Part shown: in pieces, positions 17,719 through 25,304 of the stretch
Numbering within the stretch: the stretch's first letter is position 1
Layout: each line of letters starts with the position of its first letter
Assembly: GCF_014172375.1 (NCBI RefSeq)
Contig: NZ_WNXD01000001.1
Coordinates: 868,001 to 932,000 of the forward strand
Direction of reading: 5' to 3'
From: Pedobacter planticolens
GTDB taxonomy: Bacteria > Bacteroidota > Bacteroidia > Sphingobacteriales > Sphingobacteriaceae
DNA length: 64,000 nt
Made by a program: the position numbers and the translations under genes
Notes under the pieces: model-generated
Databases searched by the model: none
What the model was told of the DNA's origin: nothing
What the model saw: only the letters and a program-made list of their open reading frames with translations

Positions 17719-18780
17719 ATGCAATTGTTATCGAAATATTATGGTTATTCCTACAATGATATTAATTATTCGAATGTAACGCATATTGATTTTGGCTTCA
17801 TGACTTCAGCTTCTGCAAGCGATGCTACGTTAGTATATCAAGATCAAGCCAACATAACTGCCCAAACCAATTATTATGGTGACCTGACTGATAAATCTTT
17901 TATAGGTTATGGCGACAAACTGCTTGCAAAGGCTCATGCGGCTAACGTAAAGGTTTTAATAGCTTTAGCCGGAGGTACTGCTACTGGTGTTACCAACCTG
18001 CAAGCCATTTTCGCTAATACCATTTTAAGGGGGCAGTTTGTAAGTAATATTGTAACGCTTTGTGAGCAAAAAGGCTATGATGGTATCGCATTAGATTACG
18101 AATACCCGACCAGTAATACAGATGGTCTTAACATCCTCACGTTCATGCAAGATTTAAGGATTGCATTTGTAAAATCTACCGTCCTGAAAAATAAAAAGAT
18201 GTATACCACCCTGGCTGTAGCCACAGGAGATTGGGCTGCTAAATATTATGATTTTACTTCTTTAGCAAAATGTGTAGACTGGTTTTCACCGATGACTTAT
18301 GAATACGGTTCTGATACAAAAGCAATTATCAATGCGCCATTATATCAAAATTCGGCCATTGGAAACACAAGTTCTGTCAATGATGCCATTAGCTATTATT
18401 TAAACACACGAGGTGTAAATCCACTCCAATTGGTTATGGGTGTACCATTTTACGGTTGGCAATATTCAAATTATACAGCTTTGGGCGCAACAGCAACTGG
18501 TGGTGCTAGGGCTACAAAAGATATCTATAATGACAATATAAAAGGCGGAACATTTACCGAAATGTGGGATGCTACAAGTCAGCATACGTATTATGTTAAT
18601 ACTACCACCCACATGATGGTAGTTTACGATGATACCAAAGATTTTGTTACAAAATCAACCTATATAAAAGCAAAGGGTTTAAAGGGAGCAATGATATGGG
18701 AGCTATCGAGAGGCTTCGTTTCTGGGGCTACCGATACCAATCCTTATTTAACCGCTTTAGGAAATAATTTGTTGCGTTAA
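17719..18780 (+). CDS. GH18-like protein, no signal peptide, altered catalytic motif
   Basis: This 353-residue protein has a GH18 TIM-barrel: SNVTHIDFGF (strand 2), KVLIALAGGT (strand 3), the active-site strand GYDGIALDYEYP, DWFSPMTYEYG and GAMIWELSRG. The family motif DxxDxDxE reads D-G-I-A-L-D-Y-E. The Asp next to the acid and the catalytic Glu are kept, but the middle Asp is Ala. The protein begins at strand 1 (MQLLSKYYGYS) with no signal peptide, and an in-frame TGA directly precedes the ATG. It may be an N-terminally truncated secreted enzyme, a binding protein or a weakly active chitinase/ENGase. It is translationally close to the sulfatase. Confidence 0.8.
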   Translation: MQLLSKYYGYSYNDINYSNVTHIDFGFMTSASASDATLVYQDQANITAQTNYYGDLTDKSFIGYGDKLLAKAHAANVKVLIALAGGTATGVTNLQAIFANTILRGQFVSNIVTLCEQKGYDGIALDYEYPTSNTDGLNILTFMQDLRIAFVKSTVLKNKKMYTTLAVATGDWAAKYYDFTSLAKCVDWFSPMTYEYGSDTKAIINAPLYQNSAIGNTSSVNDAISYYLNTRGVNPLQLVMGVPFYGWQYSNYTALGATATGGARATKDIYNDNIKGGTFTEMWDATSQHTYYVNTTTHMMVVYDDTKDFVTKSTYIKAKGLKGAMIWELSRGFVSGATDTNPYLTALGNNLLR

Positions 18781-18848
18781 TTTAGCGCAGCAAATCATAT
18801 CTTAGTCAATAAATAGTACAGTACTCTACACCGAAATTATAACACAAC

Positions 18849-20351
18849 ATGAAACTATACCAACTTATTTTGCCCGCCTTATTGGTAACTAACTTGGCAC
18901 AAGCCCAACAAAGTTATACAACCATTCAACCCGGAGAAACAGAAGCTCAAATCATTAAAAAAGCAGCCAATATTACGCCAACACCTAAACAATTACGTTG
19001 GCAACAATTAGAGTTAACCGCATTTTTTCACTTTGGTGTAAATACATTTACCGGTAAAGAATGGGGTACAGGAAAAGAAGATCCACAAATATTCAATCCA
19101 GCAAAGCTTGATGCCGAGCAGTGGGTAAAAACAACCAAAGAAGCAGGTTTTAAACAAGTAATTTTAACCGCTAAACACCACGATGGATTTTGCCTTTGGC
19201 CTACAAAAACAACTGCTCATTCTGTAAAAAGTAGCCCATGGAAAAACGGGAGTGGAGATGTTGTTGCAGAAGTTGCTGCGGCTTGTAAAAAGTATAAAAT
19301 AGGGTTTGGTATCTATCTTTCCCCATGGGATATGAATTCAGCCGTTTACGGAACTGATGCCTATAACGATTTCTTCATAAATCAATTAACAGAGCTATTA
19401 ACTAATTACGGTCAAATAGATGAAGTATGGTTTGATGGAGCAAATGGAGAAGGACCTAACGGGAAAAAACAAGTATATGATTTCAATAGATGGTATGCAC
19501 ATATCCGTAAATTGCAACCAAAAGCAGTAATCGCTATTATGGGTCCAGATGTACGTTGGGTAGGTACAGAAAGTGGTTATGGAAGAGAAACCGAATGGAG
19601 TGTATTGCCAACAGCAGAACAAAACCAAGAGAAAATCTCAGCAGGCTCACAAAAAGAAGTAAATGTAGTGCCAGCCCTAACAGGCTCTTATAAAGATCAA
19701 GATCGTGGCGGCAGAAGTAAATTAGTAGGTGCAACAGGTTTAGTGTGGTATCCAGCAGAAACAGATGTGTCTATCAGACCAGGTTGGTTCTATCACTCAT
19801 CAGAGGATGATAAAGTGAAATCTCCAGAAAAATTGCTTGATATTTATTACAACTCCGTTGGAAAAAATAGCGTATTGCTAGTAAATATTCCGCCAGATAA
19901 AAATGGATTGATTAATGAAAACGACATCAAAAATTTACAAGGTTGGACTAAACTTAGAGAAGAAACCTTTAAAATAAATCTAGCTAAAGGTGCTGTAATT
20001 ACATCTCCCAATGGGATAAACACAAAAGCATTACTTGATGGCAAGTATGCTACAAATTGGACAACCAAAGGAACAGGCACTACAGCCATTATCGAACTAA
20101 ACCTAAAAACACCAAAAACCTTTGATGTACTTTCTGTTCAAGAAAACATCAGTATTGGTCAACGCGTAGAAAAATTCACATTCCAATATTGGGATGGTAA
20201 AGAGTGGAAAAACGCAGCACAAGGAACAACCATTGGGTATAAACGCTTAATTAAGTTTAAAGCCGTTACCGCCAGCAAAGTGAGATTAAAAATTGAACAA
20301 TCACGTTTAAACCCTACTATTTCCGAATTTGGTTTGTATAAGGAGAAATAA
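18849..20351 (+). CDS. alpha-L-fucosidase, GH29, with discoidin-like domain
   Basis: This exported enzyme removes alpha-linked L-fucose. It has a signal peptide to about residue 20 (NLAQAQ). The GH29 barrel contains FFHFGVNTFTGKEWG, AKHHDGFCLWPT and EVWFDGANGEG, with the nucleophile at Asp196. The C-terminal 120 residues (AKGAVITSPNGINTKALLDG onwards, then WTTKGTGTTAIIEL) form an F5/8-type C or CBM32-like beta-sandwich. The domain order fits the GH29-B type, which prefers branched fucose at alpha-1,3/4. It lies in the same direction as the sulfatase and GH18-like gene but 68 bp away. Confidence 0.92.
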   Translation: MKLYQLILPALLVTNLAQAQQSYTTIQPGETEAQIIKKAANITPTPKQLRWQQLELTAFFHFGVNTFTGKEWGTGKEDPQIFNPAKLDAEQWVKTTKEAGFKQVILTAKHHDGFCLWPTKTTAHSVKSSPWKNGSGDVVAEVAAACKKYKIGFGIYLSPWDMNSAVYGTDAYNDFFINQLTELLTNYGQIDEVWFDGANGEGPNGKKQVYDFNRWYAHIRKLQPKAVIAIMGPDVRWVGTESGYGRETEWSVLPTAEQNQEKISAGSQKEVNVVPALTGSYKDQDRGGRSKLVGATGLVWYPAETDVSIRPGWFYHSSEDDKVKSPEKLLDIYYNSVGKNSVLLVNIPPDKNGLINENDIKNLQGWTKLREETFKINLAKGAVITSPNGINTKALLDGKYATNWTTKGTGTTAIIELNLKTPKTFDVLSVQENISIGQRVEKFTFQYWDGKEWKNAAQGTTIGYKRLIKFKAVTASKVRLKIEQSRLNPTISEFGLYKEK

Positions 20352-20353
20352 TT

Positions 20354-20750
20354 AAGAAACTAAATTCCCCTCCTTTGGAAGGGTGCCTGTGCCAAAGGCA
20401 TCCCTTTGGAAAAAGGCGGTGTGGTTTTTTAACACGCTCGTCATTCCCGCAAAAGCGGGAATCTTAAAGCACAAAATAAATAAAGCTTTAACTATGTTCT
20501 CTATGCGGTTAAAAATAAATATTGCGAAAAGCAAACACAGTAACACCTATTAAAGCAAGCCCTGTTTTACACTCCAATCTTTTTGTGTTAATGTTTTCCG
20601 TCATTTCGAGCGCAGCCGAGAACCACGAAGTGCTCAGCGAAGCTAAACCTTTAGGCAAGGCAATTCAACAAGATATCCGACACAAAAAGTATTTCCATTA
20701 CAATCAGGTTTAAAAAACCTAAAACAGTACAAAAAACTTAAAAGAAATCC
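20354..20750. repeat. intergenic palindromic repeats
   Basis: This stretch carries a CCTTTGGAAGGG...CATCCCTTTGG imperfect palindrome near 20370-20410. A REP-like element CGTCATTCCCGC / GCGGGAATC lies at 20439-20463, and a GTCATTTCGAGCGCAGC element near 20603. These are common in Pedobacter-type intergenic DNA. The rest to 20790 holds nothing I can assign. Confidence 0.6.
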
Positions 20751-20791
20751 AGCACCTGCAAAAAGAAACCTAATACCTGCAATCTTTGTAA

Positions 20792-21010
20792 TGTCAACTG
20801 CTCAGCTTAACCTGTTCACTGCGCCGCTTAACCTATCAACTGCTCAGCTTAACCTAGTAACTGCACTGCTTAACCTGTTCACTGCGCCGCTTAACCTATC
20901 AACTGCATCGCTTGATCTGTCAACTGCTCTGCTTAACCTGTCAACTGCTCTGCTTAACCCATCAACTGCTCTGCTCAACCTGTCCACTGCACCGCTTAAC
21001 CTAGCAACTA
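20792..21010. repeat. 21-bp minisatellite, about ten copies
   Basis: The unit is approximately TGTCAACTGCTCTGCTTAACC and it repeats head to tail with point changes, staying in 21-bp phase. Because 21 is a multiple of 3, both strands read heptapeptide repeats (plus: LSTAxLN; minus: AVDRLSR). The frames have no proper start context and the minus frame is broken by a stop inside the array, so I treat it as non-coding. There are no spacers, so it is not CRISPR. Confidence 0.85.
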
Positions 21011-21069
21011 GAACTAGTTTTCCATCCTGCAACCTTCCCAAAACCACAGTCCATCCCTAAGTACGCCAT

Positions 21070-21448
21070 CCGGCCTTGTAGCATCCCGAAGGAGAAAGCA
21101 TTAAACCGAGTAGCTTTTCGCTACGAGCTCAAACAAACAATTAAAAACAATAAACCAAGTTGTTTAAACTTCAGCACAAACTTTCAAAAACCACAACACA
21201 AAACAATGAGCCTTTCGATCCTTCATCGAACCTGCTGCTTGTTGCCTTAAAAGTTTTAATAGCTTAATCCGAGAACCACGATTGCTCTTGAGGACAAAAA
21301 ACAATATATGCTACCGAAAAAATGATACTAAGCCTTGATCTTTTGTTTCTTTTCTATCAAGAGATACTGCGAAGCATTCTTGAATACCCCTAAAATAAAC
21401 ACTCATGAAAAACGAACGAGCCATAGCGGCGGCGAGCTAAAAAAGAAA
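21070..21448. repeat. composite dispersed repeat, copy A
   Basis: It starts CCGGCCTTGTAGCATCCCGA and ends GAGCCATAGCGGCGGCGAGC then TAAAAAAGAA. Between these are CGATCCTTCATCGAACCTGC, TAGCTTAATCCGAGA and a palindrome CTTGATCTTTTGTTTC...ATCAAGAG, then AAAATAAACACTC. Copy B at 52946-53217 has the same blocks in the same order and orientation but lacks about 100 bp of inserts. Fragments of the CTTGAT...AAAATAAACA part occur at about 6975, 15138 and 15465. Confidence 0.8.
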
Positions 21449-21589
21449 CCCTTCACTTCAACTTCGCTCAGTGGAAGCTCACTTAGAATGATAAACATCT
21501 TTTTTGTTAATATCAATTTATATGTTGATAAGAAAATTTGCCCTTCCCTATAAATAATATAAACTTCGTATCTCAAATCAAAACAAAAA

Positions 21590-22063
21590 ATGGAAGATTT
21601 AAAAGCATTAAGCCAAGTTGCCGAATTTCACAAAACCTTTAAACACCCAATTCTAGACCAAGCCACAATACCTACAAAAGAAAGAAGTCAGTTAAGAATT
21701 GATTTAATTGCCGAAGAATTAGAAGAGCTACAAGAAGCAGTTAATGATGGGAATATGGTAGAAATTGCTGATGCATTGTGTGATTTACAATATGTGTTAG
21801 CAGGTGCAGTATTAGAATTTGGATTAGGTGCACAGTTTAAGTCGCTTTTTGATGAAGTCCATCGCTCAAATATGAGTAAAGCCTGCAAAACGATAGAAGA
21901 AGCGAACGAAACCATTGCACATTATAAAGCTAATGGAAACGTAGATGCGTACTATAAAGAAATTGATTCGTTGTTTTTAGTCTATAGAAATGGAGACCAT
22001 AAAACCTTAAAATCAATCAATTATTCTCCTGCCAATTTAAAAGGGTTATTGATTAATCAGTAA
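21590..22063 (+). CDS. all-alpha NTP pyrophosphohydrolase (MazG/HisE-like)
   Basis: This 157-residue cytoplasmic protein hydrolyses the alpha-beta bond of a nucleotide. It has the all-alpha NTP-PPase metal motif: EELEELQEA (EExxE) at about residues 40-48, followed by EIADALCDLQYVL (ExxD) at about 57-69. KTFKHP near residue 16 also fits the phosphoribosyl-ATP pyrophosphohydrolase-like group. It is probably a house-cleaning enzyme, since no his genes are nearby. It stands alone between repeat-rich intergenic segments. Confidence 0.88.
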   Translation: MEDLKALSQVAEFHKTFKHPILDQATIPTKERSQLRIDLIAEELEELQEAVNDGNMVEIADALCDLQYVLAGAVLEFGLGAQFKSLFDEVHRSNMSKACKTIEEANETIAHYKANGNVDAYYKEIDSLFLVYRNGDHKTLKSINYSPANLKGLLINQ

Positions 22064-22272
22064 CTGATTAGGGATTATGTATGTCAGTCTGAGCTAGCCT
22101 GCACTGAGCATAGTCGAAGTGAAGACCCTTGTTTATCCTTCAACAAGCTCAGGATGACAATTGATTACACTCAGGATGAGTAGACTATAAATTACTAGTA
22201 TGAAATTTAAGCAGTTTCTAAACAAAATCTAATTTTAAATGTTAATTTTAGCATATCAGCAAACTAAAATAT

Positions 22273-22734
22273 ATGTTAATAGTTAATAATTACGAAGAAT
22301 TTGAAGCTCATTTAGGAGAAGTATTAGGGATTTCTCAATGGCATACCATTACGCAACAACAAATCAATTTGTTTTCAGATGCTACATTAGATCATCAATG
22401 GATTCACACCGACCCTGAAAGATCAGCTATTGAGAGTCCTTTTAAGAAAACTATTGCACATGGCTACTTAACGCTTTCACTCATCCCATATTTATGGAAA
22501 CAGATTGCAGATATCCGTAATATTAAAATGGAGATTAATTACGGCATTGAAAGTTTTAAATTTGGTCAGGCAGTAGTGGTAGATAGTGAAGTACGTTTAA
22601 AAGCAAAACTAAAAAGCATTGCTAATTTAAGGGGAATTACCAAAGTTTCAATTGAAGCAGAATTAGAAATTAAAGATCAGCCAAAACCTGCTTATACTGG
22701 TGCCGTACAATTCTTGTATCATTTTAATTCATAA
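22273..22734 (+). CDS. MaoC-like (R)-hydratase
   Basis: This 153-residue protein has the hot-dog fold of MaoC/NodN-like enoyl-CoA hydratases. The hydratase-2 motif DHQWIHTDPERSA supplies the catalytic Asp/His pair, and FKKTIAHGYLTLSL follows. It probably hydrates or dehydrates an acyl-CoA, but the substrate is unknown. It is a single gene with no pathway neighbours, preceded by 210 bp that include a GTCAGTCTGAGC...AGGATGACA repeat. Confidence 0.88.
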   Translation: MLIVNNYEEFEAHLGEVLGISQWHTITQQQINLFSDATLDHQWIHTDPERSAIESPFKKTIAHGYLTLSLIPYLWKQIADIRNIKMEINYGIESFKFGQAVVVDSEVRLKAKLKSIANLRGITKVSIEAELEIKDQPKPAYTGAVQFLYHFNS

Positions 22735-23089
22735 GCTCATTGCCCGATTTATTTTTAACTGGAGTTCGATTATTTTAAATTAAAATAGATTTTCTTCTAC
22801 ACTCGTCATTCCCAACTTGATTGGGAATCCTAATGCAATAAGAGGTTTTTTTACGCATTACGATTCCCGTTTTCACGGGAATGACGAGCAAGATTCCGCT
22901 TAGCGTTAAGGTAGGGCGACGACCGTTTTTGCAATAATAACCTCATCTTCAAAAATTAGCTAACTATATTAAGTATTTGTTGATATATTTAAACTTTGCA
23001 AATCAATCAACCAAATTAGCATTTCTTCGATATCATAGGTAATAGCGTTTAAATCTAATAGCTAGTTCTGTGATTTCAATTCGTTAATT
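22735..23089. repeat. intergenic pair of REP-like palindromes
   Basis: CGTCATTCCCAACTTGATTG (from 22804) and GCATTACGATTCCCGTTTTC (from 22855) with CACGGGAATGACGAG to about 22887 are each palindromic. They are also inverted to one another, forming one large hairpin. The remaining sequence up to the receptor gene shows only A/T-rich promoter-like DNA (TTTG near 22976 and TTAAACTTTG near 22989). Confidence 0.65.
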
Positions 23090-25012
23090 ATGTTAAAAAG
23101 ACTACTAAGTATTTTTATTTTTTTGATTACTGTAGCCGCTTGTAATCAGCTATATGCACAGCAAGCTGTTGAATTAAATACCACATCTAAAGAACATATT
23201 TTTGTAAATAAAGAAATTGTTTGTTTAGAAGATACAAGTAGTAAGCTTACACTAAATGAGATAAGAAGTGCTGCTTATTTCAATAAATTTATACCTAACA
23301 AAGATTTTTACCCAAAAAATTATAACCGCTCATCGGCGTATTGGTATCGTATTAAGGTTACGTTTACAAAAGATTTAGGCCATTCTGCAATAATTGAATT
23401 TTTTGATCAAATTACAGATCATATCGAATCATATTTGCCTGATCAGTCTGGTAATTACGTGAAGAGTTTTGCTGGTGCAGATTTAACATTCACCGAGCGA
23501 TCATTTCAACATAAAAATTTTGAATTTTTAATAAACGACACTAAAAAAGGAGAATATTACTATTATTTCAGAGTAAAATCTAAAGATCAAGTTAATGTAA
23601 TTATTGTTTTTAGAACGGTAGAACGGTTTATAGGCTATGCGCTTTCTGAGTATATTGTGTTTGGCTTTTTCTATGGGATGATTGTGATTTTTAGTTTTCA
23701 CAACCTTTTAATGTTCCTTGCCGTAAAACGAAGACAATACCTATTTTATATCCTCTATATTTTAAGTGTTGGTTTATATGAAATGTCAACCGATGGAATT
23801 GCATTTCAGTATTTATGGCCAAATCATCCCGTTTGGAACGAATATGCATACGGAGTTGCCTTATTCTTTTTAAGTTCATTTGGGTTAATTTTTACCAAAG
23901 AGCTTTTGCACGTAAAAATTAAAGCACCAACAATAAATACCGTTATTAATGTTTTATTGTTTGTTCGTTTCTTATTTTTCTTAAGCTGTTTATTTTATAA
24001 TCCAGATTGGTTTAAATACAAATTTTTAGAATTTATTCCATTGTCGCTTTGCTTTTCTACGGGTATATACATCTGGTGGAAGAAAAAATATGGACCAGCT
24101 AGGTTCTTTGTACTGGGCTATTCCTTCTTATTTTTAGGTTTCATTATTAAAATCGTTCATATTTTAGGCTGGTCTAGGCTTTTTATTGGTAATGTAATAG
24201 GCTATTACAGTTTAAGTTTCGGGTTTCTGTTAGAAATGGTTTTCCTCTCATTTGCCATAGGCGATCAGGTACGGATTTTAAGACGGAAGAAAGAGAATGC
24301 TAGAAAACAGATTATGAAACAAATGCAAGTTAATGCCGAATTGAAAGATAGCATTAATAGAGATTTGGAGATTAAAGTAGCAGAACGAACTAAAGAAGTA
24401 CAACTAAAATCGAAAGAGCTTCAGCAACAAAACATTACCATTGAACATCAAAATGAAGAGTTATTAGTGATAAATTCCTTATTAGCTCAGCAGTCTGAAG
24501 AAATATCCAGAATGAATATTCTGTTAGAAAAAGACAATATCACCTTAAAAACAAATATTGAAAAAGTAACAGATGCTCGTGTAAATGCTACTGAACTAGA
24601 TTTTGATGAGTTTAGTTTAAAATACCCAGATCGTGATTCGTGCTATAAATTTTTAGCAGATATGAAATGGGAGAATGGCTATGCTTGTATAAAATGTAAA
24701 AACACTAGCTATTGTAATGGTAAAGTGCCTTTTAATCGTAGGTGTACTAAATGTGCGTATGAAGAATCTGTATTACACCATACTATTTTCGAAAATAATC
24801 GCATCCCTATAAATAAGGCCTTCTATTTGGTATACCTCATGTATAATCATAAAGGCGCAATTTCTTCTCACAAACTATCAGAAAAGTTAGGGATTAGACA
24901 AAGTACCTGCTGGACGTATGCTGCGAAAGTGAAAAAAGTAATGGAAGAACGTAAAAAAGATCTTAAAGGTGTGGGTAAATCTGGCTGGAGTAAGCTCGTT
25001 CTAGAGAAATAA
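23090..25012 (+). CDS. 7TM receptor (7TMR-DISM) fused to an IS1595-type zinc-ribbon/HTH module
   Basis: In order this 640-residue protein has a signal sequence (to about residue 24, ending NQLYAQ) and an extracytoplasmic 7TMR-DISMED2-like domain (about 30-170). A seven-helix membrane unit follows (about 180-395; it begins YALSEYIVFGFFYGMIVIFS). Next comes a coiled coil (about 400-500; EIKVAERTKEVQLKSKEL), where histidine kinases usually start. From residue 504 it has FSLKYPDRDSCYKFLADMKW, a zinc ribbon Cys533-x2-Cys536 / Cys552-x2-Cys555, then IPINKAFYLVYLMYNHKGAI and LSEKLGIRQSTCWTY. That is the N-terminal DNA-binding module of IS1595/ISXO2 transposases; the DDE catalytic part is absent. It lies directly upstream of SusC/SusD genes, where a regulator is expected. 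A one-piece membrane transcription factor is my inference. Confidence 0.82.
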   Translation: MLKRLLSIFIFLITVAACNQLYAQQAVELNTTSKEHIFVNKEIVCLEDTSSKLTLNEIRSAAYFNKFIPNKDFYPKNYNRSSAYWYRIKVTFTKDLGHSAIIEFFDQITDHIESYLPDQSGNYVKSFAGADLTFTERSFQHKNFEFLINDTKKGEYYYYFRVKSKDQVNVIIVFRTVERFIGYALSEYIVFGFFYGMIVIFSFHNLLMFLAVKRRQYLFYILYILSVGLYEMSTDGIAFQYLWPNHPVWNEYAYGVALFFLSSFGLIFTKELLHVKIKAPTINTVINVLLFVRFLFFLSCLFYNPDWFKYKFLEFIPLSLCFSTGIYIWWKKKYGPARFFVLGYSFLFLGFIIKIVHILGWSRLFIGNVIGYYSLSFGFLLEMVFLSFAIGDQVRILRRKKENARKQIMKQMQVNAELKDSINRDLEIKVAERTKEVQLKSKELQQQNITIEHQNEELLVINSLLAQQSEEISRMNILLEKDNITLKTNIEKVTDARVNATELDFDEFSLKYPDRDSCYKFLADMKWENGYACIKCKNTSYCNGKVPFNRRCTKCAYEESVLHHTIFENNRIPINKAFYLVYLMYNHKGAISSHKLSEKLGIRQSTCWTYAAKVKKVMEERKKDLKGVGKSGWSKLVLEK

Positions 25013-25079
25013 TTCCAAATAATACCCTTCCTGTTGCCCTAAACAAAGATTGTTGATAAAATTTGCATCTTTTTTTTAA

Positions 25080-25177
25080 TGCGCATAAAGCGTATCAATC
25101 CCTATTTTGATATTTCTATAATCAATCACTAAATCAACTACTTAGTGATTTTTCTATTTGCGCATAAAGCGTATCAA
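25080..25177. promoter_or_regulatory. perfect 19-bp direct repeat upstream of SusC
   Basis: TGCGCATAAAGCGTATCAA occurs at 25080-25098 and again at 25159-25177, 79 bp apart, both upstream of the promoter at 25223-25255. Each contains a small GCGC...GCGT dyad. They are candidate activator sites for the polysaccharide locus, possibly for the zinc-ribbon receptor encoded next door. Confidence 0.55.
25124..25154 (+). terminator. intrinsic terminator of the receptor gene
   Basis: AATCACTAA (25124-25132) pairs perfectly with TTAGTGATT (25142-25150), followed by TTTC. A weaker hairpin (CATAACT with AGTTAT...ATG) followed by seven T lies at about 25184-25221 and may be a second terminator. Confidence 0.65.
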
Positions 25178-25222
25178 AATATTCATAACTAATTAAATAT
25201 CAGTTATTTATGAGTTTTTTTA

Positions 25223-25255
25223 TTTGCAATTCTAAAAGGTATTGCTCTATATTTA
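25223..25255 (+). promoter_or_regulatory. Bacteroidota-type promoter for the SusC/SusD operon
   Basis: TTTG (25223-25226) and TATATTTA (25248-25255) are separated by 21 bp, close to the -33 TTTG / -7 TAnnTTTG consensus. Transcription would begin near 25260, 45 bp before the SusC ATG. Confidence 0.5.
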
Positions 25256-25304
25256 CCACACCAAATATTTTGGTCATTACTAAACCAACCAAATTGTAAA
25301 CTGT

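Noticed and set aside
20792..21010. Possible CRISPR array
   Set aside because: Units abut directly with no spacers, and no cas gene is present.
20844..21047. Minus-strand frame with AVDRLSR heptads, which looks like a coiled-coil protein
   Set aside because: It is the reading of a 21-bp minisatellite, ends at a stop inside the array and has no start context.
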